DNA of 64,000 nucleotides from Arenimonas sp049195245. Its GTDB lineage: Bacteria; Pseudomonadota; Gammaproteobacteria; Xanthomonadales; Xanthomonadaceae. Both the position numbers and the translations under genes were made by a program. The DNA lies in contig NZ_JBMIRR010000021.1 of the NCBI RefSeq assembly GCF_049195245.1, forward strand, positions 148,789 through 212,788, written 5' to 3'. Numbering within the stretch: position 1 is the first letter of the stretch; the number at the start of each line of letters is the position of its first letter. The notes under the pieces were generated by a model, which saw only the letters and a list, made by a program, of their open reading frames with translations, was not told where the DNA came from and did no database searches. Shown in pieces: positions 27,476 through 36,783 of this stretch.

Positions 27476-27511
27476 GGCCCCGTGCCCGACCTCTCTCCCG
27501 GGCACGGGGCC
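27476..27511 (+). terminator. GC-rich 13-bp hairpin after the exported-protein gene
   Basis: Arms 27476-27488 and 27499-27511 are perfectly complementary (GGCCCCGTGCCCG and its reverse complement) around a 10-nt loop, 14 nt after the stop. There is no U-tract, so it may block RNA decay or act with Rho rather than terminate by itself. Confidence 0.45.
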
Positions 27512-27591
27512 GCCGCCCCCCGACCATCCGCACTGTGCAAGCGGGCCCGGGGCCTCTAGATTCGGCAGCTGATCCCGGGGAAGGACCTGCC

Positions 27592-30354
27592 ATGCGACTA
27601 CTGCTTCTGATCGCCACGCTGCTGCTGGCGACCGCCGCTCCTGCGCCGCTTGCCCTCGCGCAGGCGCCCGCCAAGCCTGCCGCCAACGCCAGCATCGACC
27701 TCGAGCAGCTGCGCATCCCGCACCACAAGTTCGTGCTCGACAACGGCCTGACCGTGCTGGTGCACGAAGACCACAGCGTGCCCCTGGTCGGCGTCAACCT
27801 CTGGTACCACGTCGGCTCGCGCAACGAAGTGCGCGGCCGCACCGGCTTCGCCCACCTGTTCGAGCACTTCTTCTTCAACGGCAGCGAGAACTACCCGCAC
27901 GGTTTCCGCGAAGCCATGGACGACCTGGGCGCCAACAACCGCAACGGCACCACCAGCACCGACCGCACCAATTTCTTCGAGGACGTGCCGGTGTCGGGCC
28001 TGGAGCGCACGCTGTACCTCGAGGCCGACCGCATGGGCTTCCTGGCCGGCAATCTCAACGAGGCCATGCTCGAGCGCGAGCGCGGCGTGGTGAAGAACGA
28101 AAAGCGGCAGGGCGAGAACCAGCCCTATGGCCGCGTCTGGCCGCGCGTGTCCGAGACCATGTATCCGTACTCGCACCCCTACAGCTGGTCCACGATCGGC
28201 AGCATGGCCGACCTGGACAACGCGAAGATGGAGGACATCCGCCAGTGGTACGCGGACTACTACGGCCCCAACAACGCCGTGCTTTCGCTGGCCGGCGACA
28301 TCACCCTGGCCCAGGCCAAGGCGCTGGTGACCAAGTATTTCGGCGGCATCGCGCCGGGCAAGCCGGTCGCGCGCCAGCGCGCCTGGGTGCCGACCCTGGA
28401 CGCCGACATCCGCGACAGCATGCAGGACCAGGTGCCGCAGACGCGCATCTACCGGCTCTGGCACCTGCCGCCGATGGGCGACCGCGCCACCCACGCGATG
28501 CAGCTGTTCGGCAGCGTGCTGTCGGGCAGCGAAAGCTCGCCGCTGCAGCGCCAGCTGGTGTTCGACAAGGGGCTGGCCACCAGCGTCAATGCCGGCGTGA
28601 GCGACAGCGAGATCGCCAGCCTGTTCCTGGTGGTGGCCAGCGTGCGGCCGGGCGTGGACCCGGCCGAGCTGGAGCGTGAGCTGGATGCACTGCTGGCAAA
28701 GTCGCTGGCCGAACTGCCCGCGGCCGCCGCGATCGACCGCGCGCGCACCGGCGAGGTGGCCAACTTCGTGCGCGGCAAGGAGCGCCTGGGCGGCTTCGGC
28801 GGCCGCTCCGACGTGCTGGCCGAAAGCATGACCTACTTCGGCGATCCCGAAGGCTACCTGCAGCGCTTCCGCGACTACCAGACGCTGACCGCGACCGAGC
28901 TGCGGGACACCGCGCGCACCTGGCTCTCGCGTCCCAGCTACACGCTGCAGGTGGATCCGTTCCCGACGCTGAAGTCGGTCGAGAGCGACCTGGACCGCTC
29001 GAAGCTGCCCGCGCTGGGTCCGTCGCCCGACGTGGCCTTCCCCGAGGTGCAGCGCGCCAAGCTTTCCAACGGCCTGTCGGTGGTGCTGCTGGAGCGCCAT
29101 TCGGCCCCGCTGGTGAACATGATGCTGGCCGTGGACGCGGGCACGTCCGCCGATCCGGCCAGCGCGCGCGGCACCGCCAACTTCGCGATGGACCTGTTGC
29201 TCAAGGGCAGCCGGAGCCGCGACGCCTTCCGCATCGCCGACGAACGTGACGCGCTGGGCGCCAACCTATCGGTCGGCAATACCCTGGACCAGTCCTGGGT
29301 GCGCCTGGGCGCGCTGCGCAGCAAGCTCGACGGCTCGCTGGCGCTGATGGCGGACGTCGCCCTGAACCCGGCTTTCCCCGACGACATGGTGGACCTGCAG
29401 CGCAAGCAGCAGCTGGCCAACATCGCCCAGCAGAAGGCCAACCCGGGCGCGGTGGCGATGCGCGTGCTGCCGACCCTGGTGTATGCCCCCGACCACGCCT
29501 ACGCGGCGCCGGGCGGCGGCCTCGGCACCGAGGCCTCGGTGGGCGCGCTGTCGCGGCAGGCGCTGGCCGACTGGCATGCGCGCTGGTTCGTGCCGTCCAA
29601 CGCCACCCTGGTGGCCGCCGGCGACATCACCCTGCCCGAGCTGGTGGCGGCGCTTGAACGCAGCTTCGGCGGCTGGCGCGGCGGCGCGGCGCCGGCCAAG
29701 GCGGTCGGCCCCAGCACCAGCTCGCCGGGCCGCGGCATCGTGCACCTGATCGACAAGCCGGGCGCCCCGCAGACCGTCATCATGGCGGCACACCTGGCGC
29801 CGCCGTCCAACCAGCCCGACGACCTGGCGCTGGAAACGGTGATGCGCAACTTCGGCGGCATGGCCACGTCGCGGCTCAACCGCAACCTGCGCCTGGACAA
29901 GCACTGGAGCTACGGCGCCGGCGGCGGCCTCACCGGCGCGCGGGGCCCGCGCACCTTCCTAGTGAACGCACCGGTGCAGACCGACAAGACCAGGGAAGCC
30001 ATCGTCGAAGTGATCCGCGAGATCAAGGGCGTGGCCGGCGAGCGGCCGCTGGCGGGCGAGGAGTACGACAGCATCCTGCGCAGCCAGGTGGCGCGCCTGC
30101 CCGGTCGCTACGAAACCCTGGACTCGCTGCTGGCCGCGGGCCTGGACATCGTCAACACCGGCCGCGACCCGGGCTACTACGCCAACTACGCACGCGACCT
30201 GGCGTCGCTGCAGGCACCGGCGCTGAATGCCTCGGCCGCCGCAGTGGTGAAGCCGGGCGAGCTGACCTGGGTGATCGTGGGCGACCTGGACAAGATCGAA
30301 GCCGGCATCCGTGAACTCGACCTGGGCGAAGTGCGCCGCATCACGGTGGAATGA
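27592..30354 (+). CDS. M16-family zinc metalloprotease, periplasmic
   Basis: A 920-residue insulinase-family (M16) peptidase with a signal peptide ending ALAQA (about residue 24). The first M16 half has the inverted zinc motif HLFEH (His88, Glu91, His92) and a distal Glu in ERGVVKNEKR (probably Glu170). The second half (from about residue 480) keeps the fold but lacks HxxEH; the corresponding site reads TANFAMDLLLKGS. One active and one inactive half in a single chain is the pattern of pitrilysin-like proteins. It probably degrades peptides in the periplasm. It stands alone and ends at a good hairpin terminator. Confidence 0.95.
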   Translation: MRLLLLIATLLLATAAPAPLALAQAPAKPAANASIDLEQLRIPHHKFVLDNGLTVLVHEDHSVPLVGVNLWYHVGSRNEVRGRTGFAHLFEHFFFNGSENYPHGFREAMDDLGANNRNGTTSTDRTNFFEDVPVSGLERTLYLEADRMGFLAGNLNEAMLERERGVVKNEKRQGENQPYGRVWPRVSETMYPYSHPYSWSTIGSMADLDNAKMEDIRQWYADYYGPNNAVLSLAGDITLAQAKALVTKYFGGIAPGKPVARQRAWVPTLDADIRDSMQDQVPQTRIYRLWHLPPMGDRATHAMQLFGSVLSGSESSPLQRQLVFDKGLATSVNAGVSDSEIASLFLVVASVRPGVDPAELERELDALLAKSLAELPAAAAIDRARTGEVANFVRGKERLGGFGGRSDVLAESMTYFGDPEGYLQRFRDYQTLTATELRDTARTWLSRPSYTLQVDPFPTLKSVESDLDRSKLPALGPSPDVAFPEVQRAKLSNGLSVVLLERHSAPLVNMMLAVDAGTSADPASARGTANFAMDLLLKGSRSRDAFRIADERDALGANLSVGNTLDQSWVRLGALRSKLDGSLALMADVALNPAFPDDMVDLQRKQQLANIAQQKANPGAVAMRVLPTLVYAPDHAYAAPGGGLGTEASVGALSRQALADWHARWFVPSNATLVAAGDITLPELVAALERSFGGWRGGAAPAKAVGPSTSSPGRGIVHLIDKPGAPQTVIMAAHLAPPSNQPDDLALETVMRNFGGMATSRLNRNLRLDKHWSYGAGGGLTGARGPRTFLVNAPVQTDKTREAIVEVIREIKGVAGERPLAGEEYDSILRSQVARLPGRYETLDSLLAAGLDIVNTGRDPGYYANYARDLASLQAPALNASAAAVVKPGELTWVIVGDLDKIEAGIRELDLGEVRRITVE

Positions 30355-30360
30355 GCCCCG

Positions 30361-30386
30361 GGGCTGCGCGGATGGCCGCGCAGCCC
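30361..30386 (+). terminator. Hairpin terminator after the M16 protease
   Basis: A perfect 11-bp stem (GGGCTGCGCGG / CCGCGCAGCCC) with a 4-nt loop ATGG, followed by TGTTTC, starts 7 nt after the protease stop. It also lies 4 nt from the 3' end of the convergent SDR and may serve both. Confidence 0.65.
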
Positions 30387-30390
30387 TGTT

Positions 30391-31296
30391 TCACTGCGCC
30401 AGCGGCACGCCCGTCAGGCGCGCGCTGAGTTCGAGCAGCCTGGCGCGGGCCGCCGGATCCTGCGGCTGCGGATCACGGGTATCGGCCGGCTTCCCGTCGA
30501 TGTAGAACGCGCCCGCCTGCAGTTGCCCCGCAGTGATCAGCCCCATGACATGATCGCGTCCTTCGTCCACGCTGGCGCGCGGCGTCACGCCCAGGCCGCG
30601 CACCATCGTCGTGTCCATCATCGTGGCCGGATGCAGGGCGATCATGGTGATGCCGTCCTTCGCAAACGCGGGCGCCAGGGCCACGGTCATCGTCACCTGC
30701 GCCAGCTTGCTCTGGCCGTAGCCGCGGCCGTGGGCGCCGGGTTTTTCCAGCATCACGTCGTCGAAGTCGATGGCAGAGGCGCTGCCCGAGGACACGTTGA
30801 CGATGCGCGCGGGCGCGGCGGCGGCCAGGTTGGGCCGCAGGCGGTTCACCAGCACCCAGCCGGCGAGGTAGTTCACCGCGAACTGCAGCTCGTGGCCGTC
30901 CTGGCTGGTGCGTCGCGGCTGGTCGCCGGTGTAGGCCACGCCGGCGTTGTTCACCAGCAGGTCGAGCCGCAGATAGTCCCTGGCCACGGCATCGGCGAAG
31001 TCGCGCACGGCCTGCAGCGAGGAAAAGTCCGCGGCATAGAAGCGCGCCGAGCCGGTGCCGCCGCGCGTGATCTCGGCCACGACGGCCTTGCCACGCTCGG
31101 CGTTGCGGCCGTGCACGATCACGTGCGCGCCGTCCGCGGCCAGCGCCAGCGCCAGCTCGCGGCCCAGGCCATCGGTGGAGCCCGTGACCAGCACGGTCTT
31201 TCCGGCGTAGGAAAGTTTTGGCGGGGCCGGCTGCGCCAGCGCGGGACCGGCCAGCATCGTCACGGCCATCAGCAGCACAAGGGTGAAGTGGCGCAT
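30391..31296 (-). CDS. SDR-family oxidoreductase with an N-terminal signal peptide
   Basis: A 301-residue classical/extended-type SDR with cofactor motif TGSTDGLG, NNAGVAY and catalytic YGQSK. It resembles retinol-dehydrogenase/WW-domain-oxidoreductase-like bacterial SDRs. The first 21 residues (MRHFTLVLLMAVTMLAGPALA) look like a Sec signal with an ALA-Q cleavage site. This is odd because NAD(P)H-dependent SDRs normally act in the cytoplasm. A membrane-anchored cytoplasmic orientation is less likely with that cleavage site. No in-frame ATG lies near the start of the Rossmann domain. Substrate unknown. Confidence 0.85.
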   Translation of the reverse strand: MRHFTLVLLMAVTMLAGPALAQPAPPKLSYAGKTVLVTGSTDGLGRELALALAADGAHVIVHGRNAERGKAVVAEITRGGTGSARFYAADFSSLQAVRDFADAVARDYLRLDLLVNNAGVAYTGDQPRRTSQDGHELQFAVNYLAGWVLVNRLRPNLAAAAPARIVNVSSGSASAIDFDDVMLEKPGAHGRGYGQSKLAQVTMTVALAPAFAKDGITMIALHPATMMDTTMVRGLGVTPRASVDEGRDHVMGLITAGQLQAGAFYIDGKPADTRDPQPQDPAARARLLELSARLTGVPLAQ

Positions 31297-31388
31297 GGGC
31301 GGAGCTCCGGACGGGGGACAGGCCCAGCATAGGCCGGGTCTCCCCGCGTCTCAACGCGAGGCCCTGGGCGCCGGGCTACAATGCCGCC

Positions 31389-31748
31389 ATGGACATCTTC
31401 AAGGTTTTCCGCATCGAGGCCGCGCACCGGCTGCCCAACGTGCCGCCGGGCCACAAGTGCGCGCGGTTGCACGGGCACTCGTTCGCGGTGGAGCTGCACG
31501 TGGGCGGCGAACCGGACCCGCACACCGGCTGGATCATGGATTTCGGCGACATCAAGGCGGTGTTCCAGCCGATCTACGACCGCCTGGACCACCACTACCT
31601 CAACGACGTGCCGGGCCTGGAGAATCCCACCAGCGAAAACCTGGCGCGCTGGATCTGGGACCAGCTCAAGCCGGCGCTGCCGGCGCTGTCGCTGGTGGTG
31701 GTGCACGAAACCTGCACCTCGGGCTGCCGCTACGCCGGACCGCGCTGA
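31389..31748 (+). CDS. queD: 6-carboxy-5,6,7,8-tetrahydropterin synthase
   Basis: A 119-residue T-fold enzyme that converts dihydroneopterin triphosphate to 6-carboxytetrahydropterin, the second step of queuosine synthesis. Zinc ligands His13 (EAAHRL), His28 and His30 (RLHGHS), the catalytic Cys24 (GHKCARL) and the C-terminal HETCTSGC block are present. This is the QueD rather than the mammalian PTPS type. It is divergent from the exported SDR; the other que genes are not in the window. Confidence 0.96.
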   Translation: MDIFKVFRIEAAHRLPNVPPGHKCARLHGHSFAVELHVGGEPDPHTGWIMDFGDIKAVFQPIYDRLDHHYLNDVPGLENPTSENLARWIWDQLKPALPALSLVVVHETCTSGCRYAGPR

Positions 31749-31758
31749 GCCCGGCGCT

Positions 31759-31782
31759 GCGGCGGGCGCAACGGCCCGCCGC
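31759..31782 (+). terminator. GC hairpin between queD and the RND pump gene
   Basis: GCGGCGGGC (31759-31767) and GCCCGCCGC (31774-31782) form a perfect 9-bp stem with a 6-nt loop, 10 nt after the queD stop. No U-tract follows in either direction, so this is a weak call. Confidence 0.4.
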
Positions 31783-31799
31783 CGACCCCGCACTTCACC

Positions 31800-34700
31800 T
31801 CAGGCCGTCGCCGGCTTGCCGTGCGCGGCATCGCGCTGGTGGTTGCGCGCGATCAGCAGGTAGATCACCGGCACCACGAACAGCGTGAACACCGTGCCGA
31901 TGGACATGCCGCCCACGATCACCAGGCCGATCTGGTTGCGCGCCTCGGCACCGGCGCCCGAGGCGATGGCCAGCGGCAGCGAACCCAGCACCATCGCACC
32001 GGTGGTCATCAGGATCGGACGCAGGCGCAGCGCGGCCGCGTCCAGCACGGCGTCGAATTTCGAACGTCCCTGCTCCTGCAGCTGGTTGGCGAACTCCACG
32101 ATCAGGATGCCGTGCTTGGCGATCAGGCCGACCAGGGTGACGATGCCGATCTGGCTGTAGATGTTCCAGCTGCCGTGGCCGCTCAGCTTCAGCGCCAGGA
32201 AGGCGCCGAACATCGCCAGCGGCACCGCCAGCAGGATCACGATCGGATCCACCCAGCTTTCGAACTGCGCCGCCAGCACCAGGAAGATGAAGACCACGGC
32301 CAGCAGCATGATCACGCCGAACTCGCTGGCCGATTCACGATACTCGCGGCTCTGGCCCGACAGGTCGTACTGGGCGTCGGGCGCGACCTCGTCCAGCGCC
32401 TGCTCCATCCAGTCCAGGGCTTCGCCCATCGAATACCCGGGCGCCAGGCCTGCGCTGATGGTGGCCGCGCGCAGCTTGTTGAAGTGGTTGAGCTCCTTCG
32501 CGGCCACCGTCTCCTCGACCGTGATCAGGTTGGACAGCTGCACCATCTGGCCATCGCCCGCGCGCACGAAGATGTTGCTCAGGTCGCCGGGCGTTCGGCG
32601 GTCGGCATCTTCCACCTGCACGATCACGTCGTACTGCTCCGAGCCGCGCTTGAAACGCGTGACGTTGCGGCCACCCAGCAGCGTTTCCAGCGTGCGGCCC
32701 ACGGTGGTGACGTCGCTGCCGACGGTGGCCACCTTGTCGCGGTCCAGCTCCAGCCGCAGCTGCGGCTTGTCCAGCTTGAGGTCCGAGTCGGGGTTGGTCA
32801 GCTGGGGGTTCTCGCGCATCTTGGCCATCAGCTTCTCGACGGTGACGCCGAGCTCTTCCCACGTGCCGGTACCCTGCACGACGAAATTCACCGGCTGGCC
32901 GAAGCCGTCCTGTCCCAGCGGCGGCGGCAGCGTCGGGAACGCCATCACGCCCGGGATGCCGGAGAACCGCGGAAACAGCTGGCCCTGCACGTCGGCGGTG
33001 CTGACGTCGCGCTCCTCCCAGTCCTGCAGCATGACGAAGCCGATGGTGTTGGTGACCGCCGGGAAGCCGACGATCTGGAAGTACTGCTTCACCTGCGGGA
33101 TGCTGGCGAAGCTGGCCTCCATCTGCTTGGCGTATTTGTCGGTATAGGCCACGGTGGAGCCTTCCGGCGCGACGCCGAAGCCGATGATGAAGCCCTGGTC
33201 TTCCTGCGGCGCCAGCTCGCTGGGCAGGGTGCTCCACAGCGCGCCCGCGCCCGCGAACAGGGCCAGGCCGATGCCCACCACCACCCAGCGCAGCTTCAGC
33301 GCGCGCGAAAGCAGGCCGCGGTAGCCGCGGTCGATCGAGCCCAGCACGCGCTCGCCGAAGGCGTAGAAGCGGCCGTGGCTGGTCTCGCGACGCAGCAGCT
33401 TGGACGACATCATCGGCGACAGGGTCAGGGCGGTGAAGCCCGACACCAGCACCGCACCCGCCAGGGTCAGCGCGAACTCGACGAACAGCTTGCCGGTACG
33501 CCCGGTCTGGAACGCCAGCGGCACGTACACCGCCACCAGGGTCAGCGTCATCGCGACGATGGCGAAGCCGATTTCCTTGCTGCCCGTCAGCGCCGCCTCG
33601 AACGGCGTCATGCCTTCCTCGACGTGGCGGTAGATGTTTTCCAGCATCACGATGGCGTCGTCCACCACCAGGCCGATCGCCAGCACCATGGCCAGCAGGG
33701 TCAGCGTGTTGATGGTGAAACCGAAGGCGAACATGATGCCGAAGGCGCCGATCAGCGACACGGGGATGGTCACCAGCGGGATCAGCGTCGCGCGCCAGCT
33801 GCGCAGGAACAGGAAGATGACGATCACCACCAGCACCACGGCCTCGGCCACGGTCTTGTAGACCTCGTCGATCGACTTCTCGATGAAGATGGTGGTGTCG
33901 AAGGCGATCTCGATCTTCATGCCTTCCGGCAGCGTGCGCTGGATCTGCGGCAGCATTTCCTTGAGCGCGGCCGAGATATCCAGCGGATTGGCCACGGCCT
34001 GCTTGACCACGGCCAGCGGCACGGCATTGACGCCGTTGAAGCGGGCGGCAAAACGCTCTTCCTGCGAACCCAGCTCGACCCGCGCCACGTCCTTGAGCCG
34101 CACCAGGTAACCGTTGACGTTGCCCAGGATCACCTCGCCGAACTGCTCGGGCGTCTTGAGGTCGGTTTCCGACAGCACGGTGAATTCGCGCTCGCTGCTC
34201 TCGACCCGGCCCGCGGGGATTTCCACGTTCTGGGCCCGCAGCGCGTTCTCCACGTCCACCGGCGTCAGGCCGAAGCCGGCCAGGCGCTGCGGCTGCAGCC
34301 ACACGCGCATCGCGTAGGTGCTGGAGAAGACCTGGGCCTGGGCCACGCCCGGGATGGTCTGCACGCGATCCTTCACCAGGCGCTCGGCGTAGTCGGCGAT
34401 CTCCACGCGCGAATGGCGGTCCGACGAGAACGCCAGGTAGATGATCGGCTGCGCGTCGGCTTCCTGCTTCTGGATGATCGGCTCGTCCACTTCGTCCGGC
34501 AGCAGGCCGCGGGCCTGGCCGACGCGGTCGCGCACGTCCGAGGCGGCGCCGTCCGGGTCGCGGTCCAGGCGGAACCGGATGGTCACCTGGCTGGACTGCT
34601 CGCGGCTCACCGACTGCATGAACTCGATGCCCTCGACGCCCGACAGCGCGTCCTCGATGGGCTGGGTGACCTGGGATTCGATCACCTGCGCGCTGGCGCC

Positions 34701-34856
34701 GGGATAGTTCGTGTTGACCGTGATGACCGGCGTGTCGACGTTGGGGATCTGGCGGACGGCGAGGCGGTCATAGGCGATCAGGCCCAGCAGCACCACCACC
34801 AGGTTGATCACCATCGCGAAGACGGGGCGACGGATCGAGATGTCGGAAAGGACCAT
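31800..34856 (-). CDS. RND-family efflux pump inner-membrane permease
   Basis: A 1018-residue AcrB/MexF-class proton-driven exporter. The first membrane segment is near residues 10-30. The proton-relay Asp pair is visible in GLVVDDAIVMLENIYRHVEEG (TM4). Two large periplasmic loops and twelve membrane segments in two repeats are expected from the family pattern (SLIGAFGIMFAFGFTINTLT, IGIVTLVGLIAKHGILIVEF). Drug or solvent specificity cannot be read from sequence. It follows the adaptor gene by 15 nt as an operon. No outer-membrane channel gene is next to it. Confidence 0.96.
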   Translation of the reverse strand: MVLSDISIRRPVFAMVINLVVVLLGLIAYDRLAVRQIPNVDTPVITVNTNYPGASAQVIESQVTQPIEDALSGVEGIEFMQSVSREQSSQVTIRFRLDRDPDGAASDVRDRVGQARGLLPDEVDEPIIQKQEADAQPIIYLAFSSDRHSRVEIADYAERLVKDRVQTIPGVAQAQVFSSTYAMRVWLQPQRLAGFGLTPVDVENALRAQNVEIPAGRVESSEREFTVLSETDLKTPEQFGEVILGNVNGYLVRLKDVARVELGSQEERFAARFNGVNAVPLAVVKQAVANPLDISAALKEMLPQIQRTLPEGMKIEIAFDTTIFIEKSIDEVYKTVAEAVVLVVIVIFLFLRSWRATLIPLVTIPVSLIGAFGIMFAFGFTINTLTLLAMVLAIGLVVDDAIVMLENIYRHVEEGMTPFEAALTGSKEIGFAIVAMTLTLVAVYVPLAFQTGRTGKLFVEFALTLAGAVLVSGFTALTLSPMMSSKLLRRETSHGRFYAFGERVLGSIDRGYRGLLSRALKLRWVVVGIGLALFAGAGALWSTLPSELAPQEDQGFIIGFGVAPEGSTVAYTDKYAKQMEASFASIPQVKQYFQIVGFPAVTNTIGFVMLQDWEERDVSTADVQGQLFPRFSGIPGVMAFPTLPPPLGQDGFGQPVNFVVQGTGTWEELGVTVEKLMAKMRENPQLTNPDSDLKLDKPQLRLELDRDKVATVGSDVTTVGRTLETLLGGRNVTRFKRGSEQYDVIVQVEDADRRTPGDLSNIFVRAGDGQMVQLSNLITVEETVAAKELNHFNKLRAATISAGLAPGYSMGEALDWMEQALDEVAPDAQYDLSGQSREYRESASEFGVIMLLAVVFIFLVLAAQFESWVDPIVILLAVPLAMFGAFLALKLSGHGSWNIYSQIGIVTLVGLIAKHGILIVEFANQLQEQGRSKFDAVLDAAALRLRPILMTTGAMVLGSLPLAIASGAGAEARNQIGLVIVGGMSIGTVFTLFVVPVIYLLIARNHQRDAAHGKPATA

Positions 34857-34871
34857 GGGGGACTCGGCCTC

Positions 34872-36023
34872 TTATTCGTCGCTGGCAGCGTCGGGCGCGG
34901 GCGCCTCGGGGCTGGCAGGCGCCGCGGCCGGCGCGTTGGCCTCGGCCTCGGACGGGTCGGGCACCACGGTCACCGCGGCGCCTTCGTACATCATCGGCTT
35001 GCCCTGACCGGCGGAGATCACCTGGTCGCCGTCCTTCAGGCCCGACACCACGGCGATGCGACCGGGCACGCGCTGCCCGGTGGTGACGTCGGCGCGCACC
35101 GCCTTGCCGTCCTTGATCACGTACACGTAGCGGGTGTCGCCCTGCTGCAGCAGCGCCTGTTCCGGAATCATGATCGCGGTGGCCGCGGCATCGCCGACGC
35201 CGAGGTTGACCCGCGCGAACAGGCCCGGGCGAAGCTTGTAGTCGGGATTCTCGACGCTGGCGCGGACCTTGGCGCTGCGCGTGTTGGCGTCGATCACCGG
35301 TTCGATCGCGCTGACTTCGCCACGGAAGGTTTCGCCCGCAAAGGCGTCCACCCCGATCGTCACCGGCTGGCCGACCGCGATGCGCGACAGGTCGTTCTCG
35401 GGCAGGCTGAAATCAACCTCCATCGGATCCAGCCGCACCAGGTTGACCAGCGCCTGGCCGGGGCTGACCACTTCGCCCACGCTGACTTCGCGCAGGCCGA
35501 TCACGCCGCCGAAGGGCGCCACGATGGTGGTCTTGAGCAGCTGCGCCTGGGCCGAGGCAACGCGGGCCTGGGTCACCCCCAGCTGTGCGCGCGCGGTATC
35601 CACGTCCGAACGCGAGAGCAGCTGGCGCGAACCGAGGTCGGCAGCGCGGGCATCGGCGCGGCGGGCGTTTTCCAGGTTGGCCCGGGCTTCGCTCAGGCTG
35701 GCCTGCGCCACGGACGCGTCCAGGCTGAAGAGCGGGTCTCCCTGCTTCACCCGCTGGCCTTCCTTGAAGTGGATCTTGACCAGCCGTCCGCTGACTTCAG
35801 GCCGCACCACCACCGACTCGTCCGCACGCAGGGTGCCGACCGTGCTCAGGTCCTGGCGCAGCGATTCGGTCTTCACCGTCACGGCCTCGACCGGCAGCGC
35901 CATCGCGCCCCCCGGCGGTCCGCCGGCAGGGGCGGCGGCTTCGTCACCGCCGGAGCAGGCGCCCAGGGCGGCCGCGAGGGCCAGGGCCAGGGTCAGCTGG
36001 GAAAGGATTCGGGCGCGGCGCAT
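34872..36023 (-). CDS. RND efflux periplasmic adaptor subunit (lipoprotein)
   Basis: A 383-residue MexE/AcrA-type membrane fusion protein joining the RND pump to an outer-membrane channel. The signal peptide ends AALGAC (lipid-attachment Cys23). The lipoyl halves, a short alpha-hairpin (SLSEARANLENARRADARAA) and beta-barrel are visible in order, with VAPFGGVIGLREVSVGEVV. The C-terminus is Ala/Pro/Glu-rich. It is the first gene of the operon, downstream of a promoter with a palindromic overlap. Confidence 0.95.
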   Translation of the reverse strand: MRRARILSQLTLALALAAALGACSGGDEAAAPAGGPPGGAMALPVEAVTVKTESLRQDLSTVGTLRADESVVVRPEVSGRLVKIHFKEGQRVKQGDPLFSLDASVAQASLSEARANLENARRADARAADLGSRQLLSRSDVDTARAQLGVTQARVASAQAQLLKTTIVAPFGGVIGLREVSVGEVVSPGQALVNLVRLDPMEVDFSLPENDLSRIAVGQPVTIGVDAFAGETFRGEVSAIEPVIDANTRSAKVRASVENPDYKLRPGLFARVNLGVGDAAATAIMIPEQALLQQGDTRYVYVIKDGKAVRADVTTGQRVPGRIAVVSGLKDGDQVISAGQGKPMMYEGAAVTVVPDPSEAEANAPAAAPASPEAPAPDAASDE

Positions 36024-36071
36024 GGGTCTACCTCGGCAAAAGAAGCCCGGCCGGGAGCGCCGGGGGCAATT

Positions 36072-36086
36072 ACTATACTGGGTAGT
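36072..36086 (-). promoter_or_regulatory. Candidate promoter/operator of the RND pump operon
   Basis: On the minus strand ACTACCCAGTATAGT carries ACTA and TAGT half-sites 7 nt apart and a -10-like TATAGT (36077-36072), about 50 nt before the adaptor start. Such sites are common for TetR-type repressors of RND pumps, but no regulator gene is adjacent. No good -35 is seen. Confidence 0.45.
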
Positions 36087-36132
36087 TTAGCTTGAGCTTC
36101 ACGAATGACACTAGGCCAGAAGTCCCGGCGGT

Positions 36133-36783
36133 TCAGTCTTGAGCCAGCCGGACCGTGCGCACGTCGGCGCCGTGCCTGATGCAGGCCAGGGGCGGGCCGC
36201 CCAGGGCCCGCTCCAGCAGGGGCAGGTACCCGGCCACGTCGAAACCGGGCTCCACTTCCTGCGCCAGCCAGCCCTGCAGCCGGCAGCCATCGGCCACCAC
36301 CGCCCGCGCCGTCAGCCGCGCGTGGCTCAGGCAGCCCAGCCGCAGTCCGACCACCAGCACCACCGGCAGGTCCAGTGCGCGCACCAGGTCGGCCTGGTCC
36401 AGGCCATCGGCCAGGGGCGCCATCCAGCCGCCGACGCCCTCGACCACCACCGCATCGGCCTGCGCGGCGAGCTGGCGATAGGCCGCGACCAGCACGTCCA
36501 GCCGCACGTCCACTCCGGCCAGGGCCGCGGCGATCTGCGGTGCGGTCGGCTCGGGCAGTGCGTAGGGATTGACCAGCGCGTAGTCGGGCTGCGGATCGCT
36601 GGCGGCGATGAGGTCCAGCGCATCGGCATTGCGCCAGCCTGCGGGCGTGGGCTCGCTGCCGCTGGCCACGGGCTTCATGCCGACCACGCGCGCACCGTCG
36701 CGCCGCAGCGCATGCAGCAGCGCGACGCTGGCGAAGGTCTTGCCCGCGCCGGTGTCGGTGCCGGTGACATACACGCTGTGCAT
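36133..36783 (-). CDS. bioD: Dethiobiotin synthetase
   Basis: A 216-residue ATP-dependent ligase that closes the ureido ring of dethiobiotin, the penultimate step of biotin synthesis. The P-loop GTDTGAGKT (8-16), the substrate-site Lys/Ser in VGMKPVASG and the VEGVGGWMAPL loop are intact. Its start overlaps the preceding TMEM175-like gene's stop by 1 nt (TGATG). Other bio genes are not in this window, so bioD is separated from any bioFHC cluster here. Confidence 0.96.
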   Translation of the reverse strand: MHSVYVTGTDTGAGKTFASVALLHALRRDGARVVGMKPVASGSEPTPAGWRNADALDLIAASDPQPDYALVNPYALPEPTAPQIAAALAGVDVRLDVLVAAYRQLAAQADAVVVEGVGGWMAPLADGLDQADLVRALDLPVVLVVGLRLGCLSHARLTARAVVADGCRLQGWLAQEVEPGFDVAGYLPLLERALGGPPLACIRHGADVRTVRLAQD

